A DNA stretch of 39,636 nt from JANQLU01 sp964434955 (GTDB lineage Bacteria > Planctomycetota > Planctomycetia > Pirellulales > Pirellulaceae). Of this stretch, positions 1 to 8,393 are shown piece by piece. How positions within the stretch are numbered: the stretch's first letter is position 1; each line of letters opens with the position of its first letter. The DNA lies in NCBI GenBank assembly GCA_964434955.1, contig CAYSXI010000024.1, positions 1 through 39,636 on the forward strand, given 5' to 3'. The position numbers and the translations under genes were made by a program. A model generated the notes under the pieces. It ran no database searches, had not been told where the DNA came from, and was given only the letters and a program-made list of their open reading frames with translations.

Positions 1-57
1 GACTGAACCCTTTCCACGCGACTAAACCCTTTCCGCGCGACGAAACCCAGGCCGCAC
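1..57. repeat. 19-bp tandem repeat, three units, at the window edge
   Basis: Three degenerate 19-bp units (1-19, 20-38, 39-57) each begin GAC and contain AAACCC or GAACCC; the first two differ at only a few positions and the third is more diverged. The array probably continues to the left of the window. No function is visible. Confidence 0.6.
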
Positions 58-137
58 GGGCACGCCACCTGCCATTTACGAACATGCGGATTGAACATGG
101 TAAGCGCCGCACGTCATTCGCCGTAACCGTACCGTCT

Positions 138-168
138 AATACAAGCACGAAGCGCAAGCGAGTGGTTC
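138..168 (+). repeat. dispersed repeat copy 1
   Basis: Near-consensus copy of the roughly 30-bp intergenic repeat that starts CATACAAGCACGAAG and ends CGCAAGCGAGTGGTTC. It lies upstream of the symporter gene. Confidence 0.8.
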
Positions 169-280
169 TACACTCCGTGTCTACCCCCACATCCTTCAAT
201 CCTACCGAACTAGGATCTTTCATCGGCCTCGAATGATTGAACCTGATTGGTTATGGCACTTCCTTCGCCGCGACCGTATC

Positions 281-308
281 CATACAAGCACGAAGCGCAA
301 GCGAGTGA
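281..308 (+). repeat. dispersed repeat copy 2
   Basis: Matches the consensus up to AAGCGAGTG and then diverges. Same orientation as copy 1, about 140 bp away from it. Confidence 0.8.
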
Positions 309-445
309 ATCCACAGCCCGCATGCTCCAAATCCCATCTCACTCAAACCGCGCGGTATCATTTCACCTGTCGGTGCGCCAATCTTGAAACACGACGCCTC
401 GACCCTTTGCTGGCTTCCCGACGAAATGTTTCGTACGATGTCCGC

Positions 446-1927
446 ATGTTTTCTGCCGTCGCAATCAGCTTCATCGTCTACACGGGCGTCATCCTGGTTT
501 TGGGAATGGTCAGCTCCCATTTCTCGAAGGAATCCCACTCGGATTTTCTGCTGGCTGATCGTGGACTGGGACCATGGGTTGCGGGGCTTTCCGCCGCGGC
601 TTCCGCCGAGAGCGGGTGGGTAACGCTGGGCCTGGTGGGCTTTGCCTTCAAAACGGGGATCGGTGCCTTTTGGGTGGTTCCCGGAACGTTTGCCGCTTTT
701 CTATTCAACTGGTTTGTTCTTGGTCCTCGCTTGCGAAAGTACTCGGCCGACCAGAACTCTTTGACCGTGGTTGACGTCATTGCGGTTGGCCGAACGAAGA
801 CTTGGGCATTGCCCATTCGCCTCATCGGGATTGCGATCGTGCTTTCGATGTTGACCGCTTACGTGGCGGCCCAATTGAACGCCGCCGGCAAGACTTTCGT
901 GGGCACCTTTGAATGGAAATACTATGTTGGCGTGCTGGTCGGGGCCGGCATTGTGCTTGTCTATACCCTGGTGGGCGGTTTCCGCGCGGTCTCGTGGACC
1001 GATGTGATTCAATCGATCTTCATGATCGGAGCCGTGACGCTTCTCCCGATTTACTTGATTCAACAGATCGGCGGATTCAGCGAATTCTGGAACGGCCTTC
1101 GTGCCATGGAAGGCGGTGAGAATCTGACAAGCATCTTCGCGGGCAAGTCAGGCATTGCGCTGGTTGGGTTTCTCGCGCTTTGGCTTGGGATTCCACTCGG
1201 CAACAGCGGGCAGCCGCACGCGATGATCCGACTGATGGCCACACGAGATGACCGGTCCGTTTTTCGCGGCGGGATCATCTGCTCGCTGTGGGTGTTGATC
1301 CTCTTTTCCGGCGCGATCCTGCTCGGGGTTGCCGCAAGAGTTTATTACGATGGCGGATTGGCCGATCCAGAAAATACGATTCCTCGTATCGCGACGGACG
1401 CCAACCTGGTTCCGGGAATCCTGGGCGGCATGCTGTTGGCGGCGATCCTGGCGGCCATCTGTTCAACCGCCGATTCGCAACTGCTGGTTTCCGCGTCGGC
1501 CGTCAGTCACGACTTGATGGAGAGAATTTTCGGCTGGCAACCGACACTTGCGATGCGAAAGATCGTGGAGCGCTCGGCTCTGGTTTTGGTGGGAGTCATT
1601 GCCACCGCGATCGCCTTGGGCGAAGTCCGTTCCGTTTTCACCTTTGTGCTTGATTACGGTTGGGCTGGACTGGGGGCCGGACTGGGGCCGGCGTTGATCC
1701 TCAGTTTGCTTTGGAAACGTACAAACGGGCCTGGAATCGTTTGCGGGATGGTCTTTGGTGTAACGACCGTGGTGGTTTGGAAACAGTTCCCCGAACTCAG
1801 TAAAAACTTCTACGGCCTGGTTCCCGCATTCTTCGGCTCAATGATTTGCATCGTCCTGGTTTCGATTGTTTCGCAAACCATCTTTCCGAACATCGACCGT
1901 AAGAAAGAAGTCGACGAACCGTCATAA
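446..1927 (+). CDS. sodium:solute symporter (SSS family, PutP-like)
   Basis: The 493-aa product is an integral inner-membrane protein with about thirteen hydrophobic segments, typical in length and layout for the sodium:solute symporter family. The first helix follows the start directly, then comes a loop with the phrase SDFLLADRGLGPWVAGLSA, as in the PutP/SSS branch, and a GLG-rich segment near the C-terminus (LGAGLGPALILSLLWKR). It should couple sodium import to uptake of a small solute. Proline is one possibility, but the substrate cannot be read from sequence. The start at 446 is chosen because the first transmembrane helix begins there; the longer frame from 233 only adds translated intergenic repeat. 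Its 3' end faces the phosphodiesterase gene with a 7-bp gap, so the two transcripts converge tightly. Confidence 0.88.
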   Translation: MFSAVAISFIVYTGVILVLGMVSSHFSKESHSDFLLADRGLGPWVAGLSAAASAESGWVTLGLVGFAFKTGIGAFWVVPGTFAAFLFNWFVLGPRLRKYSADQNSLTVVDVIAVGRTKTWALPIRLIGIAIVLSMLTAYVAAQLNAAGKTFVGTFEWKYYVGVLVGAGIVLVYTLVGGFRAVSWTDVIQSIFMIGAVTLLPIYLIQQIGGFSEFWNGLRAMEGGENLTSIFAGKSGIALVGFLALWLGIPLGNSGQPHAMIRLMATRDDRSVFRGGIICSLWVLILFSGAILLGVAARVYYDGGLADPENTIPRIATDANLVPGILGGMLLAAILAAICSTADSQLLVSASAVSHDLMERIFGWQPTLAMRKIVERSALVLVGVIATAIALGEVRSVFTFVLDYGWAGLGAGLGPALILSLLWKRTNGPGIVCGMVFGVTTVVVWKQFPELSKNFYGLVPAFFGSMICIVLVSIVSQTIFPNIDRKKEVDEPS

Positions 1928-1934
1928 ACGGTTC

Positions 1935-3074
1935 CTATTTGGCATTAAGTCGATCCGTAACCGACTTGGTTTGATCAGGAAAATCCGTAAACACGCCGTC
2001 GACCTTCGCCTTCTCCAGGAACAACGCTGAAAGCTCGTCAAAGTTTTTGGCGTAGCCGGGAAGCGTATCCGCCCGAAGCGTGTAAACGTGGACGAGAAGT
2101 CCGACTTCATGCGCCTCGAAAACCAAGTCCGTTACTGCCGCCCGTTTCTTTTTGGACTCGTGGATGACATGGGACATTGCCGGCCCAATGCCATCGGCGT
2201 ATTCGGCGATCTCTTTGAGCCCGTTCTGCTGTCGCAACTTGTCGGTTTCCGTTTTAGCCTTGTTCCACTTCTTTTCGCCAAGTAACTGAACGAGCTTCAG
2301 ATCGCTTTTCAGCTCCTCTCGAATTCGACGCGTTTCATTGAAATCAAAACACTGGACGTATGCCCGGTCGTCTCTGGTTCGGTAGCCGGACCTCTCGATA
2401 ATCGCCAGAGCGATGCGGCTGATGTCTTTGCCCTGGTCACGGTGCCACGCCGGTGCCTTGATCTCGACATAGATTCCGACGTTGCGTTGGCGGGTTCGAT
2501 TCAGTTCCTGAATCAACTCAATCTCTTCGCGAAGCGTCGGAACTTGAAACGCCGATTTGCCGCGGGTAAATCGTTTTGGATAAACCGCTTTTCCCGTCTT
2601 CAAATTGATCCGCTCACCCACGTTGAGCGTTTTGATTTCCTTCAATGAAAAATCGATCGCGTAGTACCTTCCGTCCTTTCGCCGCCGGTTGGGAAATTTG
2701 GTGGTCACATCTGTCACGGTATCCAGATGAATGTCATGAAGAACGACCGGCACATTGTCCTTGGTCAACACGATATCTTGCTCGATAAAATCGGCACCCA
2801 TCGCGTGGGCAAGTGTCACCGCTTCGAGGGTGTGCTCCGGCAAGTAGCCACTGGCTCCGCGATGCGCGATAACGATCGGCCGATCGGCCTTGTTTTGTCT
2901 TTCAGGAATCGATGGTTGCCGAACTGGTTCGATCTGCGGATTCTGTTGCCCCTGGCCAGCCGCACGTCCTTCTTGACCTGCAGCAGGTGAACCAGTCGCA
3001 AAAGCGACGATCGATACTGTCGCGACACACAGAAGCGTGGCAAACTCTAAATGTTTGGTAATAACTGTCATCAT
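1935..3074 (-). CDS. secreted glycerophosphodiester phosphodiesterase (GDPD family)
   Basis: The 379-aa protein has an N-terminal hydrophobic signal segment (about residues 10-30), a Gln/Pro-rich linker, and then a GDPD TIM-barrel domain from about residue 66. Family motifs are present: HRGASG with the catalytic His71, PEHTLEA, the metal-binding pair in FIEQDIVLTKD (Glu98, Asp100) and the second catalytic His113 in VVLHD. GlpQ-type enzymes hydrolyse deacylated phospholipids (glycerophosphodiesters) to glycerol-3-phosphate and an alcohol, and this one would act in the periplasm. The ATG at 3074 is preceded by a purine-rich GGGGTGGGG stretch; an in-frame ATG at 3095 is possible, and the open frame further upstream overlaps rplU on the other strand and is not credible. 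Function at family level is firm; assignment to glpQ itself is not. Confidence 0.88.
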   Translation of the reverse strand: MMTVITKHLEFATLLCVATVSIVAFATGSPAAGQEGRAAGQGQQNPQIEPVRQPSIPERQNKADRPIVIAHRGASGYLPEHTLEAVTLAHAMGADFIEQDIVLTKDNVPVVLHDIHLDTVTDVTTKFPNRRRKDGRYYAIDFSLKEIKTLNVGERINLKTGKAVYPKRFTRGKSAFQVPTLREEIELIQELNRTRQRNVGIYVEIKAPAWHRDQGKDISRIALAIIERSGYRTRDDRAYVQCFDFNETRRIREELKSDLKLVQLLGEKKWNKAKTETDKLRQQNGLKEIAEYADGIGPAMSHVIHESKKKRAAVTDLVFEAHEVGLLVHVYTLRADTLPGYAKNFDELSALFLEKAKVDGVFTDFPDQTKSVTDRLNAK

Positions 3075-3273
3075 CCCCACCCCATTCAGGCACATCTTGG
3101 AAATTCTACGGCTAGCGATTTTAGCCGGTCGTGGCGATGATTTTGGTCGAAGTTTTTGCGGGGCCCAAATGCGTTCCAGCGGAGTCGCGTCCTGACGACA
3201 AGCGGAATGGCCACTTCCTTCAATTGCCGGGCTTTTTGGGCAAAAACCTCGAAAAACCTGTCGATTTTGCGCC

Positions 3274-3302
3274 TCGACGGTCGAATTGGGTTTTGTTAGA
3301 AT
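3274..3302 (+). promoter_or_regulatory. candidate sigma-70 promoter for rplU
   Basis: TCGACG (3274-3279) and TAGAAT (3297-3302) are separated by 17 bp, and a TG one base upstream of the -10 gives an extended -10. It lies about 55 bp before the rplU start. The prediction comes from sequence inspection only. Confidence 0.4.
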
Positions 3303-3356
3303 CGTCGATTCGCCAAATTTTTGGAAACAGTCACTTTTGAAGTCAAAGTCAGAGAA

Positions 3357-3668
3357 ATGTACGCAATTATTGACGACGGCGGTAAGCAATACAAAGTCGA
3401 AGAAGGTCAGGTCATCGAAATCGAATATCGCGATGGCGCCGAAGCCGGCAACGAATTGACCTTTGACAATGTCCTCGCCGTTTCGAATGACGGTGGTTTT
3501 AAGTTGGGTCAGCCAAACGTTGGCGGGGCCAGCGTTTCGGCAACCGTCGTAGAACAAACACAGGGCGAAAAGGTCTACATTCAAAAGTTTCGTCGCCGTA
3601 AGAACAGCAAGCGACGAACGGGCCACCGTCAAAAATACACGATGATCAAAATCGGCAAGATTGCTTAG
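3357..3668 (+). CDS. rplU: 50S ribosomal protein L21
   Basis: The 103-aa protein is full length for bacterial L21. It opens MYAIIDDGGKQYKVEEGQ and ends with the basic RNA-binding tail containing KFRRRKNSKRRTGHRQ and MIKIGKI, the family signature. L21 binds 23S rRNA in the large subunit. The frame is open upstream to 3321, but the conserved N-terminus begins at the ATG at 3357. In most bacteria rplU is followed directly by rpmA (L27); here a terminator follows after about 28 bp and the next gene is on the opposite strand, so the usual rplU-rpmA pair is broken up. Confidence 0.97.
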   Translation: MYAIIDDGGKQYKVEEGQVIEIEYRDGAEAGNELTFDNVLAVSNDGGFKLGQPNVGGASVSATVVEQTQGEKVYIQKFRRRKNSKRRTGHRQKYTMIKIGKIA

Positions 3669-3695
3669 GAAATTGCAATCACAATTTGAAACACA

Positions 3696-3719
3696 AAAGG
3701 CGGCACAAGCCGCCTTTTT
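3696..3719 (+). terminator. rho-independent terminator of rplU
   Basis: An inverted repeat (AAGGCGG / CCGCCTT, loop of six) is followed by a T run. The downstream bases TTTTTCTATGCGC closely match a sequence following two other terminators in the window. Confidence 0.85.
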
Positions 3720-3864
3720 CTATGCGCTTTTGGGTACCAGGAGAACCAAAGACCGGACAAAGGATCTGACTTTGGTCAATTTACTTTTCACTTGCTTTCG
3801 GCCGGGCCCTTTGTGCCCGCTTAATTCTCGGCGCCGCGAGAATGACGATTTCCAAACGAGCATT

Positions 3865-5214
3865 CTACTCGTGTCGAAGCGCTTCGATTGGATCCATCTG
3901 GGCGGCCCGGATTGCCGGGTAGACACCAAAGACGATTCCAACGGCAACGGCGACACAGAATGCACTAGGGACCGAAACCCACATGGAGGTCCACATGATG
4001 TTCGGATCCATGATCTGAATCGCAGGAGGAAGACTCTCAAACTGCTCGGTAAAAAATCGCTCGAGCAGCCACCGGGTCGCGAAAAAGAATGGTGGGAACA
4101 GGAATCCGATCAACACGCCGACCAAGCCACCGACAATCGAAAGCACCGCCGTCTCAGTCAGGAACTGAGCGATAATGTGCTGACGGTTCGCTCCCAGAGC
4201 TCGTCGGATACCGATCTCACGGGTCCGTTCGGTCACCGTTGCCAGCATGATATTCATGATGCCGATCCCTCCGACCAACAATGAAATCCCGGCAATCAAA
4301 AACATAAAACCCAAAATCATGAGCCGTGCGTTTTCGGCCTGTTTCAAAAGCTCGTAGGGTGCAATCACCGCAATGTCCTGGCGGTTGTCGTCGTTTCGCT
4401 TGAGCGTATTTTCAACCAGCTGGGCTGTCCGCGGCACATCATCAATGTCCCGGACCCGCAAGGTTACCTGGGTCAGCTCAAAGTATTTTCGGCTGAACGA
4501 TCCCGCCGATCGTTTCGATACAATGTCGCCCATCCGGGCTCGCATCGTCGAAATCGGGATATAGATGTCTTTTGAGAAATCCTGGGAAGCAAGCGAGCCA
4601 CCAATTGCGGCGGTCGCAGATCGTGGCTTCAAGACCCCAACGATCGTGTATCGCTCTTTGTCTTCCGGCAAAAAGATCTGCTTGTTGAGTGGGTCTTCGG
4701 ATGGGAACAAGGTCTGGGCCAAATCACCGGCAATCACACAAACCGCATCGTTGGTTTCCATCTCGCGGTGGGTGATAAAATGACCCCGCTCAATTTCCAA
4801 TCGAGTCATTTCCAGGTAGTCGGGGGTGCAACCGACCAAACGTCCGTTGACAGGGCGGATATTCGGGTTACCCGTGTAGGTAAATTCTTTCGGCAACTCG
4901 CGGATTGGCATCACCAAGTCGACGGTCGGAATCGTGTTTAGCAAACGCTGTTCGGCGCGGGAAACGCCGTACATTTCCACGCTCCAAAAATCGCTATCGC
5001 TACTTTGAGGCGGTTCAATCGATCGAACCATGATGTTTTCGGCGCCCAAATCTTCGTATTGGCGCTTTGCCTCGTGGCTGATGCCTTCACCGAAGGCCAA
5101 CAACCAAATCACACTGGTCACGCCAATCATGATTCCAAGCATCGTTAGCATCGAACGCATGGGATGCAACAAAAGGCTTTTCAAGCCAAGTCGAAATGTG
5201 CGAAAGAAAAACAT
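3865..5214 (-). CDS. ABC transporter permease, MacB/FtsX-like
   Basis: The 449-aa protein has the MacB permease layout: one N-terminal transmembrane helix (around residues 17-42, with RSMLTMLGIMIGVTSVI), a large periplasmic MacB_PCD-type domain, then three helices in an FtsX domain, ending in the typical phrase PIEALRHE. Such permeases use mechanotransmission to drive substrates from the periplasm through a TolC-type duct; they do not translocate across the inner membrane. The gene follows the ATPase with one intervening base (TGA-G-ATG), so translation is probably coupled. MacB proper fuses ATPase and permease; here they are separate genes. The substrate is unknown. A 7-bp hairpin (3824-3843) lies just downstream but lacks a T run. 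Confidence 0.9.
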   Translation of the reverse strand: MFFFRTFRLGLKSLLLHPMRSMLTMLGIMIGVTSVIWLLAFGEGISHEAKRQYEDLGAENIMVRSIEPPQSSDSDFWSVEMYGVSRAEQRLLNTIPTVDLVMPIRELPKEFTYTGNPNIRPVNGRLVGCTPDYLEMTRLEIERGHFITHREMETNDAVCVIAGDLAQTLFPSEDPLNKQIFLPEDKERYTIVGVLKPRSATAAIGGSLASQDFSKDIYIPISTMRARMGDIVSKRSAGSFSRKYFELTQVTLRVRDIDDVPRTAQLVENTLKRNDDNRQDIAVIAPYELLKQAENARLMILGFMFLIAGISLLVGGIGIMNIMLATVTERTREIGIRRALGANRQHIIAQFLTETAVLSIVGGLVGVLIGFLFPPFFFATRWLLERFFTEQFESLPPAIQIMDPNIMWTSMWVSVPSAFCVAVAVGIVFGVYPAIRAAQMDPIEALRHE

Positions 5215-5215
5215 C

Positions 5216-5953
5216 TCAGCTCACTACCTCGGCCTGTACGGGCGTTTCAAAGTCCAAAACGATTCGATTTTGATTGATGACATCGGACTGAATCACGCCA
5301 TCTCGAAGACGGATGACTCGCTTTGCATGTTCCGCGACCTCGTCTTCGTGCGTCACCATGATGATGGTTCGACCTTCCTGGTTAAGCCGTTCGAAGATTT
5401 GCAAAATCTCCGTCGTCGTTGCGGTATCCAGGTTACCTGTCGCTTCGTCCGCGAGAATAAAATAGGGATCGTTTACCATCGATCGGGCAATCGCAACACG
5501 TTGTTGCTGACCACCCGATAATTGAGTCGGTCGATGGTCGAGTCGTTCACCCAGCCCTACCAACTTCGCGAGTTCAATGCATCGTTTGCGTGTTTCCGGG
5601 GTCAAACTGCCCAGGTAATAGAGCGGGACTTCAATGTTCTCGACGACCGTCAATTGCGGAATCAAGTTGTAAGATTGAAAAACAAAACCGATTCGGGATG
5701 CGCGAATATGCGATAACTGATCATCATTCATTCGCGCGACATCGTCCGGTCCGAGAATGTAGGAGCCAGATGTCGGTCGGTCGAGACAGCCAAGCAAGTT
5801 CAAAAGCGTACTCTTGCCGGAACCGGATGGCCCCATGATGGCAACATAGTCACCTTGCGGAACTTGGAAGGTAACGCCACGAAGCGCCCTTACCGTTTCG
5901 CTCTTGAGCTCATAGTGTTTGGTCAGATCGGTAATATCGCAGGCGAGTTCCAT
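5216..5953 (-). CDS. ABC transporter ATP-binding protein (LolD/MacB type)
   Basis: The 245-aa nucleotide-binding protein is complete: Walker A GPSGSGKS at residues 41-48, Q-loop in FVFQSYNLIPQ (about 91-100), signature LSGGQ at 145-149, Walker B ending LADE (about 167-170), D-loop GNLD, and the switch histidine in MVTHE. The phrase SYNLIPQLTVVENIEVPL is typical of the LolD/MacB subfamily. It would power the permease encoded immediately downstream. The adaptor gene ends 64 bp upstream in the same orientation, consistent with one operon for adaptor, ATPase and permease. Confidence 0.93.
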   Translation of the reverse strand: MELACDITDLTKHYELKSETVRALRGVTFQVPQGDYVAIMGPSGSGKSTLLNLLGCLDRPTSGSYILGPDDVARMNDDQLSHIRASRIGFVFQSYNLIPQLTVVENIEVPLYYLGSLTPETRKRCIELAKLVGLGERLDHRPTQLSGGQQQRVAIARSMVNDPYFILADEATGNLDTATTTEILQIFERLNQEGRTIIMVTHEDEVAEHAKRVIRLRDGVIQSDVINQNRIVLDFETPVQAEVVS

Positions 5954-6017
5954 AGCGGCTCTTATTGCTTGGCAGTTTTTTGGATTGGGTTAACGCGGGG
6001 AGCATCAACAACTCATG

Positions 6018-7919
6018 CTATTCCGATGCACCTCGTCCGCCACGGTCTCCACCGCCGCCACGACCACCGCGTTCTCCGCCGCCACGTTCTCCGCCGCCGC
6101 CACGTCCACCACGGTCTCCTCCTCCGCCGCCGCCCTGTCCGCCGCGCATCTTCCTGAAGGCCTTCATGGCGTTTTCAAGTTCCTGGCGAGTCAGCTGACC
6201 GTCTTTGTTTCCATCCATTCGGTCAAACATCGGCCGCATCCTTTCATCCATCTCATCTTTGGAGACTTTGCCATCACCATCTTTGTCCTTAGCCATGATT
6301 GCACCAACGAAATCACCCGACTTCCCGCCGCTCTTGGTGGTCTTGCCGCCTTTTCCTTTTTCTTTCTGCTTTTTCTGGTCTGCTTCAAACTTCTTTCGAT
6401 CTTCGTCAGAAATATTGATGCTGTTGTCGATCTTGTATTCGGGAATCGTTAGCAGGTCCTTGTAGGCTCCCGGGTTCATTCCGACCTCGTCGCCTTCCTC
6501 GATTCCCTTCTTCATTTCCCCGGTGAAGTCGGTCCCATCCTTGATCCAGGCGGTCAACGAATTATCCGCCACAACTTCCACCTCGCGGGTTTCCCAATCA
6601 GAAGAACCCTCGCCCGTTTTGACCAGACAATAGTGTTTGTCCTGGGCACTGTAGAGGCACTGAATCGGGATCTGCAAAACGTCCTTTTCCGACTTCGTTT
6701 GAATCGTTACCGCCGCGTTCATGCCGGGCTTCAAAGTTTTTGGTGGATCCAGAATTTGAATGTAAACCGGAAACTTTGGAACACTACTTCGGCCCCAGCC
6801 ACCACCTTCGGCATATTCACTTACCCCGGTGACGATGCCCTGCAGACTCAAGTTCGAAAGAGCATCGACTTTGATCGAAACAGGCATTCCCTCTTCGATC
6901 GTCGTAATACTTTGTTCATTAATTGCTGCCTTGACTTCCATTCGCGTCGGGTCCGGTAGACGAATCAAAACCTGTCGCTCACGGACGGAGGCACCTTCCT
7001 CAAGAACCCACTCGGTGTTACCACCGCGTGAATACTGCTTCGCGTACACGACCTGCCCCTCGGTGTTGGGCGGCACAACGATCAAGCAGTTGTCAATTTG
7101 CCTCTGAATTTCTTCAAGATCTGCCTTTTCCTCGACCAAATCCTCTTCCTGGTTTTGCAATTTGACGACGGCAGCTTTGATATCGCCATTCAATCGCACC
7201 AATTCTTTTTCTTTACTGATGGTCTCCAAAACTTTGAGTTTTTGGCTTGCCAGCTTCAACGAGTTCTTGGCTTGCTGAACTGAAATTTCATCGGCATCCA
7301 GCGTTTGCTGGGTTGCGATTCCCTTTCGCCGCAAAACCTGGGTAAAAGCCAACGCCTCGTTCGCCTGCTTGAGGTTCATTTGAGCCGTATAGATTTCATT
7401 TTCAATTTGAATCTTTTGTTCAACGAAGGTCCCCTCGACGTACTCTTCGAGTGATTTCTCCGCCGTCTCCTTGGCAGCCTTGGCCTGAATCACCGCGGTC
7501 TCGGCCGCCGACACACTTAGCTTTTGCTGTTTGTAATCGCGTTCGAAAGAAGACGCATCAAGTCGAACCAGGAAATCGCCTTCTTTGACAATTTTTCCTT
7601 CGGGGACGACTTCAATCACGCTCAAGCTACCGCCGCGAGATTCGACCTTGCATCGGATCTCGACGTTTTCACTTGACTGGATTTCGCCTTGATCCAAAAC
7701 GTGGGACACAAAGTCCTCACGTACCACCTTGGCTGTGATTGGCTGATCGAGAGAATCACCCCCTCCGCGATTCAACCAGAAGACAGCACCACCGCCCACC
7801 AAAGTCACTCCGACCAACGCGACGACGACCAGGTGGATGGTTCCACCAAGGCGAGTGCGAGATCGTAACAATGGATTCCGAACTACGATTTCTTGTCTTG
7901 AGGATTCAGTCGATTTCAT
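6018..7919 (-). CDS. HlyD/MacA-like efflux adaptor with EF-hands and RGG tail
   Basis: The 633-aa protein has one transmembrane anchor (about residues 26-49), then a membrane-fusion-protein domain: lipoyl half-motif, long alpha-helical hairpin (about 130-290), second lipoyl half and beta-barrel region. This is the MacA/HlyD adaptor plan that joins an inner-membrane pump to a TolC duct. Beyond the usual end lie a Lys-rich linker, two canonical EF-hand loops (about 545-556, DKDGDGKVSKDE, and 569-580, DGNKDGQLTRQE), and a 43-residue Gly/Arg tail rich in RGG. Neither is normal for the family; calcium binding is an inference from the motif. The start is uncertain: the ATG at 7919 has GAG about 7-9 bases upstream, while an in-frame GTG at 8012 would add 31 residues. 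The neighbours are the ATPase and permease downstream and the TolC-like gene upstream. Confidence 0.87.
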   Translation of the reverse strand: MKSTESSRQEIVVRNPLLRSRTRLGGTIHLVVVALVGVTLVGGGAVFWLNRGGGDSLDQPITAKVVREDFVSHVLDQGEIQSSENVEIRCKVESRGGSLSVIEVVPEGKIVKEGDFLVRLDASSFERDYKQQKLSVSAAETAVIQAKAAKETAEKSLEEYVEGTFVEQKIQIENEIYTAQMNLKQANEALAFTQVLRRKGIATQQTLDADEISVQQAKNSLKLASQKLKVLETISKEKELVRLNGDIKAAVVKLQNQEEDLVEEKADLEEIQRQIDNCLIVVPPNTEGQVVYAKQYSRGGNTEWVLEEGASVRERQVLIRLPDPTRMEVKAAINEQSITTIEEGMPVSIKVDALSNLSLQGIVTGVSEYAEGGGWGRSSVPKFPVYIQILDPPKTLKPGMNAAVTIQTKSEKDVLQIPIQCLYSAQDKHYCLVKTGEGSSDWETREVEVVADNSLTAWIKDGTDFTGEMKKGIEEGDEVGMNPGAYKDLLTIPEYKIDNSINISDEDRKKFEADQKKQKEKGKGGKTTKSGGKSGDFVGAIMAKDKDGDGKVSKDEMDERMRPMFDRMDGNKDGQLTRQELENAMKAFRKMRGGQGGGGGGDRGGRGGGGERGGGERGGRGGGGDRGGRGASE

Positions 7920-8393
7920 TGTTTTCTCGATGATTTCCAACGTTTCCAACCCGGGCATTCGAAAAGCCGAATTGCCCTTTTTATTCACTGCTTGAGGACG
8001 TGACTTAATCACATTCGCCCAAACCTAATTGTAGTTTGACCCTTGAAATAAAGGCTGCGCCAAAAGGGACAGATGAAGCCCGAAAGATACAAGCCGCGAA
8101 AAACCGTGGCCTCTTAACGGTATTGGGGCTTATGCCGGCAAATAGTTGGGACTTGTTCGGTGATTTGCGCAAAAACGCATTCATCCGATCTAATCCGCTT
8201 AAATTGCCGTCAACGGCGACTGCAATCACTCTTCGTCAATTCGCCGAGCGATCGAGCAATTTCGCCGAAATTCAACCCAAAGTCGTCGGATTGCACCTCG
8301 AAAGACAGTAAGCCAAGGCTGACTGATAACGATGAAACCCCGCATTCCAGATGGAGTTGCGGGGTGTTTCGTCGATAAAATTGAATAATTGAA
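7920..8393. other. intergenic region between adaptor and TolC-like gene
   Basis: No gene is supported here. The region contains a strong hairpin at 8337-8365 just after the TolC-like gene, so the adaptor-ATPase-permease genes probably have their own promoter in the remaining 300 bp; I could not pick a convincing -35/-10 pair. Short open frames on the plus strand (8036-8311 and 8160-8378) have no recognisable protein character. Confidence 0.5.
8337..8365 (-). terminator. hairpin, probable terminator of the TolC-like gene
   Basis: CCCCGCA and TGCGGGG form a 7-bp outer stem, with an inner TCCA/TGGA pair. It lies 28 bp past the stop of the TolC-like gene. The T run on the minus strand is short (three), so termination may be weak. 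Confidence 0.45.

Larger units (their letters stand above)
58..445. other. intergenic region upstream of the symporter
   Basis: This stretch contains no convincing gene. It holds two copies of the dispersed repeat (138-168 and 281-308). The symporter frame stays open back to 233, but that extension translates the repeat into a Lys/Arg-rich peptide and is not part of the family, so it is treated as non-coding. Confidence 0.6.

Noticed and set aside
233..445. N-terminal extension of the symporter
   Set aside because: It translates the dispersed repeat into a Lys/Arg-rich peptide; the family N-terminus begins at 446.
8036..8378. Small plus-strand genes between the adaptor and the TolC-like gene
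   Set aside because: No ribosome-binding site or protein-like features, and the frames run through the terminator hairpin.
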